Of a stretch of 8,545 nt of DNA, positions 1 to 6,263 are shown one piece after another. The stretch lies in NCBI GenBank assembly GCA_031284275.1, contig JAITAD010000023.1, forward strand, positions 1-8,545. Direction: 5' to 3'. Source of the DNA: Tannerellaceae bacterium. GTDB taxonomy: Bacteria; Bacteroidota; Bacteroidia; Bacteroidales; Tannerellaceae. The notes under the pieces are model-generated. The model saw nothing but the letters and a program-made list of their open reading frames with translations. It searched no databases and was not told the DNA's origin. Numbering within the stretch: the stretch's first letter is position 1; every line of letters starts with the position of its first letter. A program made the position numbers and the translations under genes.

Positions 1-317
1 TGCTGATGGGTAACAATCTGGCCGAATACCATACGGGATACCGCGCCTACTCAGCCCGTGTCCTGAGGAGTATCAACTACCACAAGTGTTCGAATGACTT
101 TGTTTTTGACAACGAAATCATTGCCCAAATCTCAGGCAAAGGGTTTGAGATAGCAGAAATCACTTGCCCCACGAAATACTTCAAAGAAGCTTCGTCCATC
201 AATTTTCGGAACAGCGTCCGTTATGGGTTTGGCGTCCTGCGGGTGTCCTTCGCCTACTTTTTTCACAGGGTAGGGCTATGCCGCTACTCCCTTTTGGCGC
301 CGGACAAAGAGATATGA
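1..317 (+). CDS. Family 2 glycosyltransferase (DPM1-like), C-terminal part only
   Basis: The reading frame is open from the left edge (first whole codon at 3) to TGA at 315-317, leaving about 104 residues of the C-terminal part. The visible stretch EYHTGYRAYS followed by NDFVFDNEI is typical of GT2 enzymes related to dolichyl-phosphate mannose/glucose synthases, in which the end of the GT-A fold handles the acceptor. Next come CPTKYF and EASSINF and then SVRYGFGVL, the usual tail of the Bacteroidota members. The family transfers a sugar from a nucleotide-sugar to a lipid phosphate or envelope glycan at the inner face of the membrane. The substrate cannot be read from this fragment, and the donor-binding and DxD region lies outside the window. 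No transmembrane segment is clear in the visible part. The Met at 6 is an internal residue, not the start. Confidence 0.85.
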   Translation, partial: LMGNNLAEYHTGYRAYSARVLRSINYHKCSNDFVFDNEIIAQISGKGFEIAEITCPTKYFKEASSINFRNSVRYGFGVLRVSFAYFFHRVGLCRYSLLAPDKEI

Positions 318-326
318 GCGCAGCCG

Positions 327-358
327 TTTGATTAAGTAGCGGAAGCTGTCTACCTTTG
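327..358 (+). promoter_or_regulatory. Bacteroidota-type promoter for proS-hisD-hisC
   Basis: TTTG at 327-330 and TACCTTTG at 351-358 are separated by 20 bases. This matches the known Bacteroidota primary sigma-factor pattern (TTTG, about 19-21 bases, TAnnTTTG) at every fixed position. It lies in the 75-base gap after the glycosyltransferase stop and 34 bases before the proS GTG. Transcription would be expected to start a few bases after 358, giving a leader of about 25-30 bases. It is the best promoter match in the window. Confidence 0.75.
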
Positions 359-392
359 CAGACGTTTTTGGGTAAAAGAAAAGGATTAATCT

Positions 393-1874
393 GTGGCAAA
401 GGAATTGAAAGAGCTGACTTCGCGCAAGGAGAACTATGCGCAATGGTATCAAGACCTCGTCATCAAGGCGGGATTGGCAGAAAACTCTGCCGTCAGGGGT
501 TGTATGGTGATCAAGCCGTACGGTTATGCCATCTGGGAGCGGATGCAGAAGAAGTTGGACAGGATGTTCAAAGACACAGGCCATGAGAACGCCTATTTCC
601 CACTGCTTATTCCCAAATCTTTCCTGAGTAAGGAGGCACAGCACGTAGAAGGCTTTGCCAAAGAGTGTGCTGTGGTGACACATTACCGTTTGAAAAATGA
701 TCCGAACGGCGCCGGCGTTGTCGTAGACCCTGAAGCTCGGCTCGAAGAAGAACTCATTATTCGCCCGACTTCCGAAACGATTATATGGAACAGTTATCGC
801 GACTGGATTCAGTCGTACCGCGACTTGCCGATACTCATCAACCAGTGGGCTAACGTGATGCGTTGGGAGATGCGGACGCGCCTCTTCCTGCGGACGGCGG
901 AGTTTCTGTGGCAGGAAGGACATACTGCCCATGCCACTTGCGAAGAGGCGCAGGAAGAGGCTTTGAAGATGCAGCAGGTCTATGCCGACTTCGCCGAGCA
1001 TGTCCTTTGCCTTCCCGTTATCAAAGGTGTGAAAACGGAAAGCGAGCGGTTTGCCGGCGCTGTGGAGACATACACCATTGAGGCGATGATGCAGGACGGC
1101 AAGGCTTTACAGGCAGGGACATCGCATTTTCTCGGACAAAACTTCGGAAAGGCGTTCGATGTTGCGTTCATTGACAGGAATGGCAGTCGGCAATACGCAT
1201 GGGCTACCTCGTGGGGTGTTTCGACCCGTCTCGTCGGAGCGCTTATCATGGCGCATTCCGATGATAATGGTTTGGTGTTACCGCCCCAACTCGCCCCCAT
1301 ACAGGCTGTTTTCATCCCTATCTACAAGAATCAGGAGGAACTTGCTGCCATCACGCAAAAACTCTCACCTGTTTTCGACCGCCTCCATTACCTGAATATC
1401 CGTTTCAAATATGACGATTCCGACAACAAAAAACCGGGTTGGAAGTTCTCCGAGTACGAGCTTAAAGGTGTTCCCTTGCGGGTAGTTATTGGTCCACGCG
1501 ACCTTGAAAACAATACCGTAGAAATCACCCGCCGTGACACTTTCGAGAAACAGTCCTATCCACTTGCCGCAATTGAAACGCGTATGGGGATCCTTTTCGA
1601 AGAAATACAGAAGAATATCTACGACAAAGCGCTTGCGCTACGGAACTCCCGTCTGTCTTACGCCGATTCCTACGAAGATCTCAAAAAAGCTGTCGAAGAA
1701 GGGTTCTTTGTCTATGCCCATTGGGATGGGACAGCCGAAACAGAAGCCCGTATCAAAGCCGAGACCAAAGCGACGATACGCTGTATACCCTCGGATAATG
1801 ACCATATCCCCGGCAAGTGCGTGCTGACAGGACGTCCGTCCGCTTGTCGCGTTCTTTTTGCCCGTTCCTATTGA
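393..1874 (+). CDS. proS: Prolyl-tRNA synthetase (short, archaeal/eukaryote-like type)
   Basis: A 493-residue cytoplasmic class II aminoacyl-tRNA synthetase that activates proline with ATP and charges tRNA-Pro. The length and the C-terminus ending in FARSY mark the short type without the bacterial INS editing domain; type members end in Tyr. Visible parts in order: N-terminal [10 protein letters not shown] (14-23); the RPTSE proline-site motif (124-128); motif 2 from [11 protein letters not shown] to GHTAH (157-180); [10 protein letters not shown] (242-251); motif 3 [17 protein letters not shown] (275-291); the anticodon-binding domain (about 302-400) with [12 protein letters not shown] (359-370); and a C-terminal domain (about 410-493). 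Cys464 and Cys476 are visible there, but a full four-Cys zinc site is not evident. The start is GTG at 393: an in-frame TAA at 387-389 rules out any earlier start, and the next Met (residue 38) would remove conserved sequence. A weak AAGG lies about 8 bases upstream. It is the first gene of a probable transcription unit with hisD (7-base gap). Confidence 0.96.
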   Translation: MAKELKELTSRKENYAQWYQDLVIKAGLAENSAVRGCMVIKPYGYAIWERMQKKLDRMFKDTGHENAYFPLLIPKSFLSKEAQHVEGFAKECAVVTHYRLKNDPNGAGVVVDPEARLEEELIIRPTSETIIWNSYRDWIQSYRDLPILINQWANVMRWEMRTRLFLRTAEFLWQEGHTAHATCEEAQEEALKMQQVYADFAEHVLCLPVIKGVKTESERFAGAVETYTIEAMMQDGKALQAGTSHFLGQNFGKAFDVAFIDRNGSRQYAWATSWGVSTRLVGALIMAHSDDNGLVLPPQLAPIQAVFIPIYKNQEELAAITQKLSPVFDRLHYLNIRFKYDDSDNKKPGWKFSEYELKGVPLRVVIGPRDLENNTVEITRRDTFEKQSYPLAAIETRMGILFEEIQKNIYDKALALRNSRLSYADSYEDLKKAVEEGFFVYAHWDGTAETEARIKAETKATIRCIPSDNDHIPGKCVLTGRPSACRVLFARSY

Positions 1875-1881
1875 CCGAATT

Positions 1882-3156
1882 ATGGATATCATCAAATACC
1901 CCTCTCGCGCGTGTTGGGAAGACCTCACCAAACGGCCGACGGTAGACTTCACCCTGCTGCATGAAACCGTTCGCATCGTCCTTGACAAGGTGCGCAGAGG
2001 AGGCGATGAAGCCGTCCGCCGTTGCGGCGAAGATTTTGACAAGGTACGTATCGGTACGTTGCGCGTTGGGCGCGAGGAGATGGCAGAGGCCTCCGAATTG
2101 TTGTCCGAAGAAGTAAAGACGGCCTTACGGACGGCAGCGGAACATATCCGTGCTTTTCATGCAGCGCAACGCTTCGACGGTGTGACGGTGGAAACGATGT
2201 CGGGGGTCATTTGTCGCCAAAAGGCTGTTCCGATAGAAAAGGTGGGGTTGTACATCCCCGGAGGGACAGCGCCGCTCTGTTCGACAGTGTTGATGCTTGC
2301 CATTCCGGCCATTCTGGCAGGTTGCCGAGAGGTAGCACTCTGTACGCCGCCGAACATTGCCGGCAAAGTGCATCCCGCTATCCTCTTCGCCGCTGAGTTG
2401 GCCGGTGTTCGTACGATATGCAAGGTAGGCGGTATTCAGGCCATCGCTGCAATGGCTTACGGAACGGAGAGTATCCCCAAGGTGTACAAAATATTCGGGC
2501 CGGGGAACCGCTTCGTGACGGCAGCCAAACAACTTGTCAGTATCACTGAAACGGCCATTGATATGCCCGCCGGCCCCTCGGAGGTGGAAGTTCTTGCCGA
2601 CGGTTCGGCCAACCCCGTTTTCGTCGCCGCCGATCTCCTGTCTCAGGCTGAGCACGGAGCGGACAGCCAGTCGTTATTGGTGACTACCGACGAATCCCTC
2701 ATTCCGGCCGTTGTTCGTTGCCTTGATGAACAGCTTGCTCGTCTGCCCCGTCGCGAATTGGCCACCCAAGCGCTTTCCCACAGTCGTATCGTCCTCCTTC
2801 AGGACGAAAACGAAGCTATTGACTTTACGAATGCTTACGCTCCGGAGCATCTCATTATCCAAACGGCGAATTACGGCATTCTGGCTGACCGTATCTTGAA
2901 CGCCGGCAGTGTTTTTCTCGGCCCCTTTACGCCGGAAAGCGCCGGAGACTATGCTTCCGGTGTGAATCACACGTTGCCGACGGGAGGCTATGCTCGTGCT
3001 TACAGCGGTGTGAATCTGGACAGTTTCATGAAAAAGATCACTTTTCAGGAGATCTCTCCCGAAGGACTCTCCCGCCTTGCTCCGACACTCTGTGCATTGG
3101 CTACATGCGAACAGCTTGAAGGCCACCGTGCAGCCGTAACCCTTCGCCTTGCTTAA
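1882..3156 (+). CDS. hisD: Histidinol dehydrogenase
   Basis: A 424-residue cytoplasmic enzyme for the last two steps of histidine synthesis, oxidising L-histidinol through histidinal to L-histidine with two NAD+ and a bound zinc. The expected active-site residues are present: zinc ligands Gln255 and His258 in LLSQAEHGAD, Asp356 in ESAGDYASG and His415 in LEGHRAA; and the catalytic Glu322-His323 pair in YAPEHL. The family signature starting IDMPAGPSEVEVLAD (226-240) and the nucleotide-side GLYIPGG (122-128) are also clear. The chosen start is ATG at 1882, giving MDIIKYPSR. A TTG at 1858 extends the frame by 8 codons but would overlap proS and adds nothing conserved. It lies 7 bases after proS and 11 before hisC, so it is probably cotranscribed with both. 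hisG, which normally precedes hisD in Bacteroidales, is not here. Confidence 0.96.
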   Translation: MDIIKYPSRACWEDLTKRPTVDFTLLHETVRIVLDKVRRGGDEAVRRCGEDFDKVRIGTLRVGREEMAEASELLSEEVKTALRTAAEHIRAFHAAQRFDGVTVETMSGVICRQKAVPIEKVGLYIPGGTAPLCSTVLMLAIPAILAGCREVALCTPPNIAGKVHPAILFAAELAGVRTICKVGGIQAIAAMAYGTESIPKVYKIFGPGNRFVTAAKQLVSITETAIDMPAGPSEVEVLADGSANPVFVAADLLSQAEHGADSQSLLVTTDESLIPAVVRCLDEQLARLPRRELATQALSHSRIVLLQDENEAIDFTNAYAPEHLIIQTANYGILADRILNAGSVFLGPFTPESAGDYASGVNHTLPTGGYARAYSGVNLDSFMKKITFQEISPEGLSRLAPTLCALATCEQLEGHRAAVTLRLA

Positions 3157-3167
3157 CCGTTCGTCAG

Positions 3168-4220
3168 ATGGATACATTCGACATCCGCAGTTTACTCCGT
3201 AAGAACGTCCGTGAACTTCAGCCTTATTCTTCCGCCCGCCATGAGTTCCACGGCGAGGCGTCTGTTTACCTTGACGCCAACGAGAATCCCCACCCGTATC
3301 CCTATAATCGTTACCCCGACCCTTTTCAACGCCGGCTCAAAGCCCGCCTTTCCGAAATGAAAGGAATAGACGTCGAACGTATCTTTTTGGGGAACGGTAG
3401 CGATGAGGTGATAGATCTGCTTATCCGTGCTTTCTGCGACCCCCGTGAGGACAGCATTGTCACCCTTACTCCCTCCTACGGCATGTACGAAGTGGCGGCG
3501 CAGGTGAACGATGTGAAGTGTATTAAGGTGCCGCTTGCTGCCGATTTTCAGCTTGACGCCGATGCTTTGCTTCGGACTGCCGTTCCCGAAAAGACCAAGA
3601 TAGCTTTCCTTTGCTCGCCCAATAATCCGACGGGTAACCTCTTCAAAAAGACAGATGTCTGCAAGATTTTGGCGGATTTTCCCGGTATCGTCGTTATAGA
3701 TGAAGCTTACATCGACTTTGCTTCTACACCCTCGATGATAAACAGACTGGACGATTTCCCCCGTGCCGTCATTCTGCAAACCCTTTCCAAGGCATGGGGT
3801 GCTGCAGGAATCCGTTTGGGGATGGCTTTCGCCTCTCCGCAGATTGTGCAGACGCTTTCCCGCATCAAGATACCGTACAACATCAGCCAGCTTACCCAAG
3901 AATATGCCCTGCGCCATCTTGCCGATACCGCTACGATGGAGCGTAACCTCCGCAACATTTTGGATGAACGCGAAAGACTCCGAAAGGCGTTGTCCTCCCG
4001 ACCGTATAACTTTCATGTTTATCCCTCAGAGGCCAATTATCTGCTCGTTGATGTGGGGGATGCCGAAGCATGGTATCGTCGCTTGGTTGCGCAAGGAATC
4101 GTTGTGCGAAACCGTTCAAATATTGCCATGTGTGAGGGTTGCCTGCGTATTACCGTCGGGACGCCTGAAGAAAACGAAGCGCTCCTGCGTGCTTTGAACA
4201 ATCCTTCTACTTCCGAGTAG
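3168..4220 (+). CDS. hisC: Histidinol-phosphate aminotransferase
   Basis: A 350-residue PLP-dependent class I/II (fold type I) aminotransferase that exchanges amino groups between imidazole-acetol phosphate and glutamate to give histidinol phosphate. Visible landmarks: substrate-side YLDANENP (34-41); GNGSDE cofactor-phosphate loop (75-80); SPNNPTG (150-156), whose Asn packs on the PLP ring; VIDEAYIDF (176-184) with Asp178 and Tyr181; TLSKAWGAAGIRLG (205-218), where Lys208 is the PLP-binding lysine; and CLRITVGT (325-332), where Arg327 binds the carboxylate. The length is normal for HisC and the ATG at 3168 follows the hisD stop by 11 bases. HisC relatives can act on aromatic amino acids, but adjacency to hisD makes the histidine role the best reading. 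hisB, which often follows hisC in Bacteroidales, is absent; gltD comes next under its own probable promoter. Confidence 0.95.
   Translation: MDTFDIRSLLRKNVRELQPYSSARHEFHGEASVYLDANENPHPYPYNRYPDPFQRRLKARLSEMKGIDVERIFLGNGSDEVIDLLIRAFCDPREDSIVTLTPSYGMYEVAAQVNDVKCIKVPLAADFQLDADALLRTAVPEKTKIAFLCSPNNPTGNLFKKTDVCKILADFPGIVVIDEAYIDFASTPSMINRLDDFPRAVILQTLSKAWGAAGIRLGMAFASPQIVQTLSRIKIPYNISQLTQEYALRHLADTATMERNLRNILDERERLRKALSSRPYNFHVYPSEANYLLVDVGDAEAWYRRLVAQGIVVRNRSNIAMCEGCLRITVGTPEENEALLRALNNPSTSE
4207..4220 (+). other. Small perfect hairpin with UNCG-type loop over the hisC stop codon
   Basis: CTACT at 4207-4211 and AGTAG at 4216-4220 form a perfect 5-bp stem around TCCG, which fits the UNCG tetraloop pattern, although the closing pair is U-A rather than the favoured C-G. 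The 3' arm contains the hisC TAG stop (4218-4220). No T-run follows, so it is not a standard intrinsic terminator. It might mark the 3' end of the proS-hisD-hisC message or be chance. Confidence 0.3.
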
Positions 4221-4239
4221 GCAGTTCTACGTTATTTGC

Positions 4240-4247
4240 TACTTTTG
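4240..4247 (+). promoter_or_regulatory. Bacteroidota -7 box upstream of gltD
   Basis: TACTTTTG at 4240-4247 fits TAnnTTTG exactly and lies 30 bases before the gltD ATG. No good TTTG is found 19-21 bases upstream, so the -33 half is weak or missing. The site suggests gltD can be transcribed independently of hisC. It also argues that the in-frame TTG at 4236, which overlaps this box, is not the start codon. Confidence 0.55.
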
Positions 4248-4277
4248 CGCCGTCAAAAACATCAGTTAGTCGATATT

Positions 4278-5711
4278 ATGGGGAACCCGAAAGCATTTCT
4301 CTCCGTAGGCCGGCAAGAGGCCGGTTATCGCCCCGTCAGCGAAAGGTTGAGCGATTTCAGCGAGGTAGAACAGACCTTAAACACCAACGACCGCAAGACA
4401 CAAGCCTCCCGTTGTATGGATTGTGGCGTTCCCTTTTGTCATTGGGCTTGTCCTGTCGGGAATAAGCAGCCGGAATGGCAGGATATGGCCTACAAAGGTA
4501 AATGGCGCGAGGCTTATCTCCTGTTGGAAAAGACTTGTGACTTTCCGGAGTTTACCGGACGTATCTGTCCTGCCCTTTGCGAGAAAAGTTGTGTACTCAA
4601 GCATAGCATCGAAGAACCGGTAACGATACGGGAAAACGAAGCAGCCATTGCCGAGACGGCTTTTCGCGAAGGATACATCCGCCCCGTTACGCCTGTCCGT
4701 AATAACAAAAAGATTGCCGTCATTGGGAGTGGCCCTGCCGGACTGACTGTCGCCAACCGCCTCAATCGTTTGGGCTATTCCGTGACCGTGTTCGAGAAGG
4801 AAGAGCGTGCCGGAGGCCTCCTGCGTTTCGGTATCCCCAACTTCAAACTGAACAAAAAAGTTATTGATCGTCGTATCGCCCTGATGGAGGCTGAAGGTGT
4901 TGTATTCAAACTCGGAACGAAAGCAGGTAAGGACGTGTCTGCGAAAGCTTTGACCTCCGGTTTTGATGCGCTTTGTCTTGCCATTGGGTGTGAGACGCCC
5001 CGAGACTTGGATGTTGAAGGGCGTAAGCTCAAAGGTATCCACTTTGCTATGGAGTTGTTGAGTCGCCAGAATAAGGTGCTCGGTGGGCTTTCTGTGAAAG
5101 GCCTCCCGAATATTGATTGCAAGGGCAAGAAAATCCTTGTCATCGGCGGCGGGGATACCGGAAGCGACTGTGTTGGAACGGCTAACCGTCAAGGCGCCGT
5201 TTCCGTTACCCAGATAGAAATACTTCCCAAGCCCCCTGTCGACCACAATCCCGATACCCCTTGGCCACAGTACCCAAACATCTTGAAAACAAGCACCAGC
5301 CACGAAGAAGGTTGTGATCGTCGTTGGAGTCTCACCACCAACCGCTTTATCGGTGAGGCAGGTGTCCTCAAAGCCGTTGAGGTGGAAGAAGTCGAATGGG
5401 TAAGCGCCACCGATGGCGGACGCCCCACGCCTCGCCCGACGGGACGGAAAGAAACGCTCGAAGCCGACCTCGTCTTCCTTTCCATGGGGTTTGTTTACCC
5501 CGAACAGGAGGGGTTGGTCAAAGAACTTGCCTTGTCCCTTGATGCCCGCAAGAATATTGCGACCGATACGGATGGTCGTACTGCTGCGACGGCAAATAAG
5601 ATATTTGCTTGCGGCGATGCCGTTAGCGGTCCCTCCCTCGTTGTCCGTGCCATTGCTGCCGGACGCCGCACAGCTTCCGCTATTGACACCCTCCTCAAAG
5701 ACCGCAACTGA
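4278..5711 (+). CDS. gltD: Glutamate synthase (NADPH), small subunit
   Basis: A 477-residue flavoprotein that takes electrons from NADPH through FAD and passes them, via Fe-S clusters, to the large subunit GltB, which makes glutamate from 2-oxoglutarate and glutamine. The N-terminal cluster-binding region has Cys46, 49, 54 and 58 (CMDCGVPFCHWACP) and Cys97, 101 and 105 (GRICPALCEKSC). An FAD Rossmann motif VIGSGPAGL is at 148-156, a second dinucleotide motif VIGGGDTGSD at 288-297 for NADPH, and the C-terminal FAD motif IFACGDAVSGPS at 442-453. The start chosen is ATG at 4278 (MGNPKAFLSV), which matches the usual family N-terminus. The TTG at 4236 lies on the promoter box. Relatives such as the PreT and SudA types share the fold, but the full N-terminus supports GltD. 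No gltB is adjacent: hisC is upstream and a convergent gene follows after 12 bases. Confidence 0.93.
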   Translation: MGNPKAFLSVGRQEAGYRPVSERLSDFSEVEQTLNTNDRKTQASRCMDCGVPFCHWACPVGNKQPEWQDMAYKGKWREAYLLLEKTCDFPEFTGRICPALCEKSCVLKHSIEEPVTIRENEAAIAETAFREGYIRPVTPVRNNKKIAVIGSGPAGLTVANRLNRLGYSVTVFEKEERAGGLLRFGIPNFKLNKKVIDRRIALMEAEGVVFKLGTKAGKDVSAKALTSGFDALCLAIGCETPRDLDVEGRKLKGIHFAMELLSRQNKVLGGLSVKGLPNIDCKGKKILVIGGGDTGSDCVGTANRQGAVSVTQIEILPKPPVDHNPDTPWPQYPNILKTSTSHEEGCDRRWSLTTNRFIGEAGVLKAVEVEEVEWVSATDGGRPTPRPTGRKETLEADLVFLSMGFVYPEQEGLVKELALSLDARKNIATDTDGRTAATANKIFACGDAVSGPSLVVRAIAAGRRTASAIDTLLKDRN

Positions 5712-5751
5712 TAGTTCTCCCGCTCAGTCTGCGTATCCGAGTTTGAGGAGG
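5690..5751. repeat. Composite inverted repeat spanning the convergent gltD / OmpH-gene ends
   Basis: Outer arms CCTCCTCAAA (5690-5699) and TTTGAGGAGG (5742-5751) are perfect 10-bp complements. Inside them CGCA (5703-5706) pairs with TGCG (5730-5733), and ACTGA (5707-5711) pairs with TCAGT (5724-5728), with a single-base bulge at 5729. That gives 19 pairs in total. The terminal loop, 5712-5723, is exactly the 12-base gap between the two genes, and each ACTGA arm holds one gene's TGA stop. The outer arms encode Leu-Leu-Lys in both proteins. No T-run follows on either strand, so it is not a classical rho-independent terminator, but it would fold in both transcripts and could define or protect both 3' ends. 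Confidence 0.65.
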
Positions 5752-6263
5752 ACTTCCTTGCTGATGTCTATCTTGGGAGTGGCAAAAATGATGCTCATGG
5801 CGGAAGCGCGGTCAATGACCAATTGGTAGCCGTTCTTGTCGGATATCTCTTTGACGGCGTTGTATATCTCGTCTTGGATGGGCTTCATCAAACTTTCGCG
5901 GCGTTTGTACAATTCCCCTTCTGCGCCGAAATACTTCCGTTTCAACTCTTGGGCTTCCTGTTCTTTTTTGACGATATCCTCTTCCCGCTTGGTTTTCATC
6001 TCGGCCGAAAGGAAGACCAAATCGGCTTGATAGCTTTTGTACATGTTTTGGGCTTCCTCTTGCAACGCTTCCACCTCGTTCTGCCATTTGGTGGAGAGTT
6101 GCCCCAGTTGCTCATTGGTGATTTCGTAAGCCGGAATATTCTTCAAGATGTATTCCATGTCTATCAGAGCGAACTTCTGCCCCGTTGCTCCACTGCAAAT
6201 CAGAGACAGCAAACACAACGCCGCCCCTCTTCTTGCCCACATACCTGTGTTCACCTTTTTCAT
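5724..6263 (-). CDS. OmpH/Skp family periplasmic chaperone
   Basis: A 179-residue protein with a Sec signal peptide: MKK start, Arg11-Arg12, hydrophobic core at about 13-23, and likely cleavage after ATG (26-28) before QKFALID. The only Cys residues (17 and 23) lie in the signal, and the residue before Cys23 is Ile, so a lipobox is unlikely. The mature part starts with the family beta-strand FALIDMEYIL (31-40). A long charged helical stretch (about 50-135, rich in E, K and Q) follows, forming the Skp coiled-coil arms, and then the returning strand GYQLVIDRASAMSIIFA (145-161). Skp-type trimers hold unfolded outer-membrane proteins in the periplasm. Members of the family in Bacteroidota are often next to bamA; this copy is not. 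Its ATG overlaps the TGA of the upstream PurF-like gene (ATGA, 6263-6260), suggesting translational coupling. A perfect -7 box about 43 bases upstream may also give it independent expression. Confidence 0.9.
   Translation of the reverse strand: MKKVNTGMWARRGAALCLLSLICSGATGQKFALIDMEYILKNIPAYEITNEQLGQLSTKWQNEVEALQEEAQNMYKSYQADLVFLSAEMKTKREEDIVKKEQEAQELKRKYFGAEGELYKRRESLMKPIQDEIYNAVKEISDKNGYQLVIDRASAMSIIFATPKIDISKEVLLKLGYAD

Noticed and set aside
268..295. GGGTAG-GGC / GCC-CTACTC hairpin followed by TTTT, resembling an intrinsic terminator
   Set aside because: It lies inside the glycosyltransferase coding sequence, ahead of its stop at 315-317, has a bulge and a wobble pair, and only four Ts follow. 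Termination there would leave a message without a stop codon.
321..348. CAGCCG...CGG..GCTG imperfect stem after the glycosyltransferase stop
   Set aside because: Short stem with a bulge, no T-run, and it overlaps the proS promoter elements; not supportable as a terminator.
1858..1881. Alternative TTG start for hisD overlapping proS
   Set aside because: The eight added residues match nothing typical of HisD, whose N-terminus fits the ATG at 1882.
3192..4016. Minus-strand open frame (274 codons) opposite hisC, and a similar one at 276-1001 opposite proS
   Set aside because: No recognisable protein features; the plus-strand genes are unmistakable, and close spacing on that strand leaves no room for independent expression signals.
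4377..5303. Long minus-strand open frame (308 codons) opposite gltD
   Set aside because: It lies wholly inside a gene with clear motifs, and its translation shows no recognisable domain. It is explained by low stop frequency in the antisense frame.
6192..6203. Possible lipoprotein signal in the OmpH-family protein (Cys23)
   Set aside because: The residue before Cys23 is Ile, and the following sequence continues to a good signal peptidase I site (ATG-Q), so a soluble periplasmic protein is more likely.
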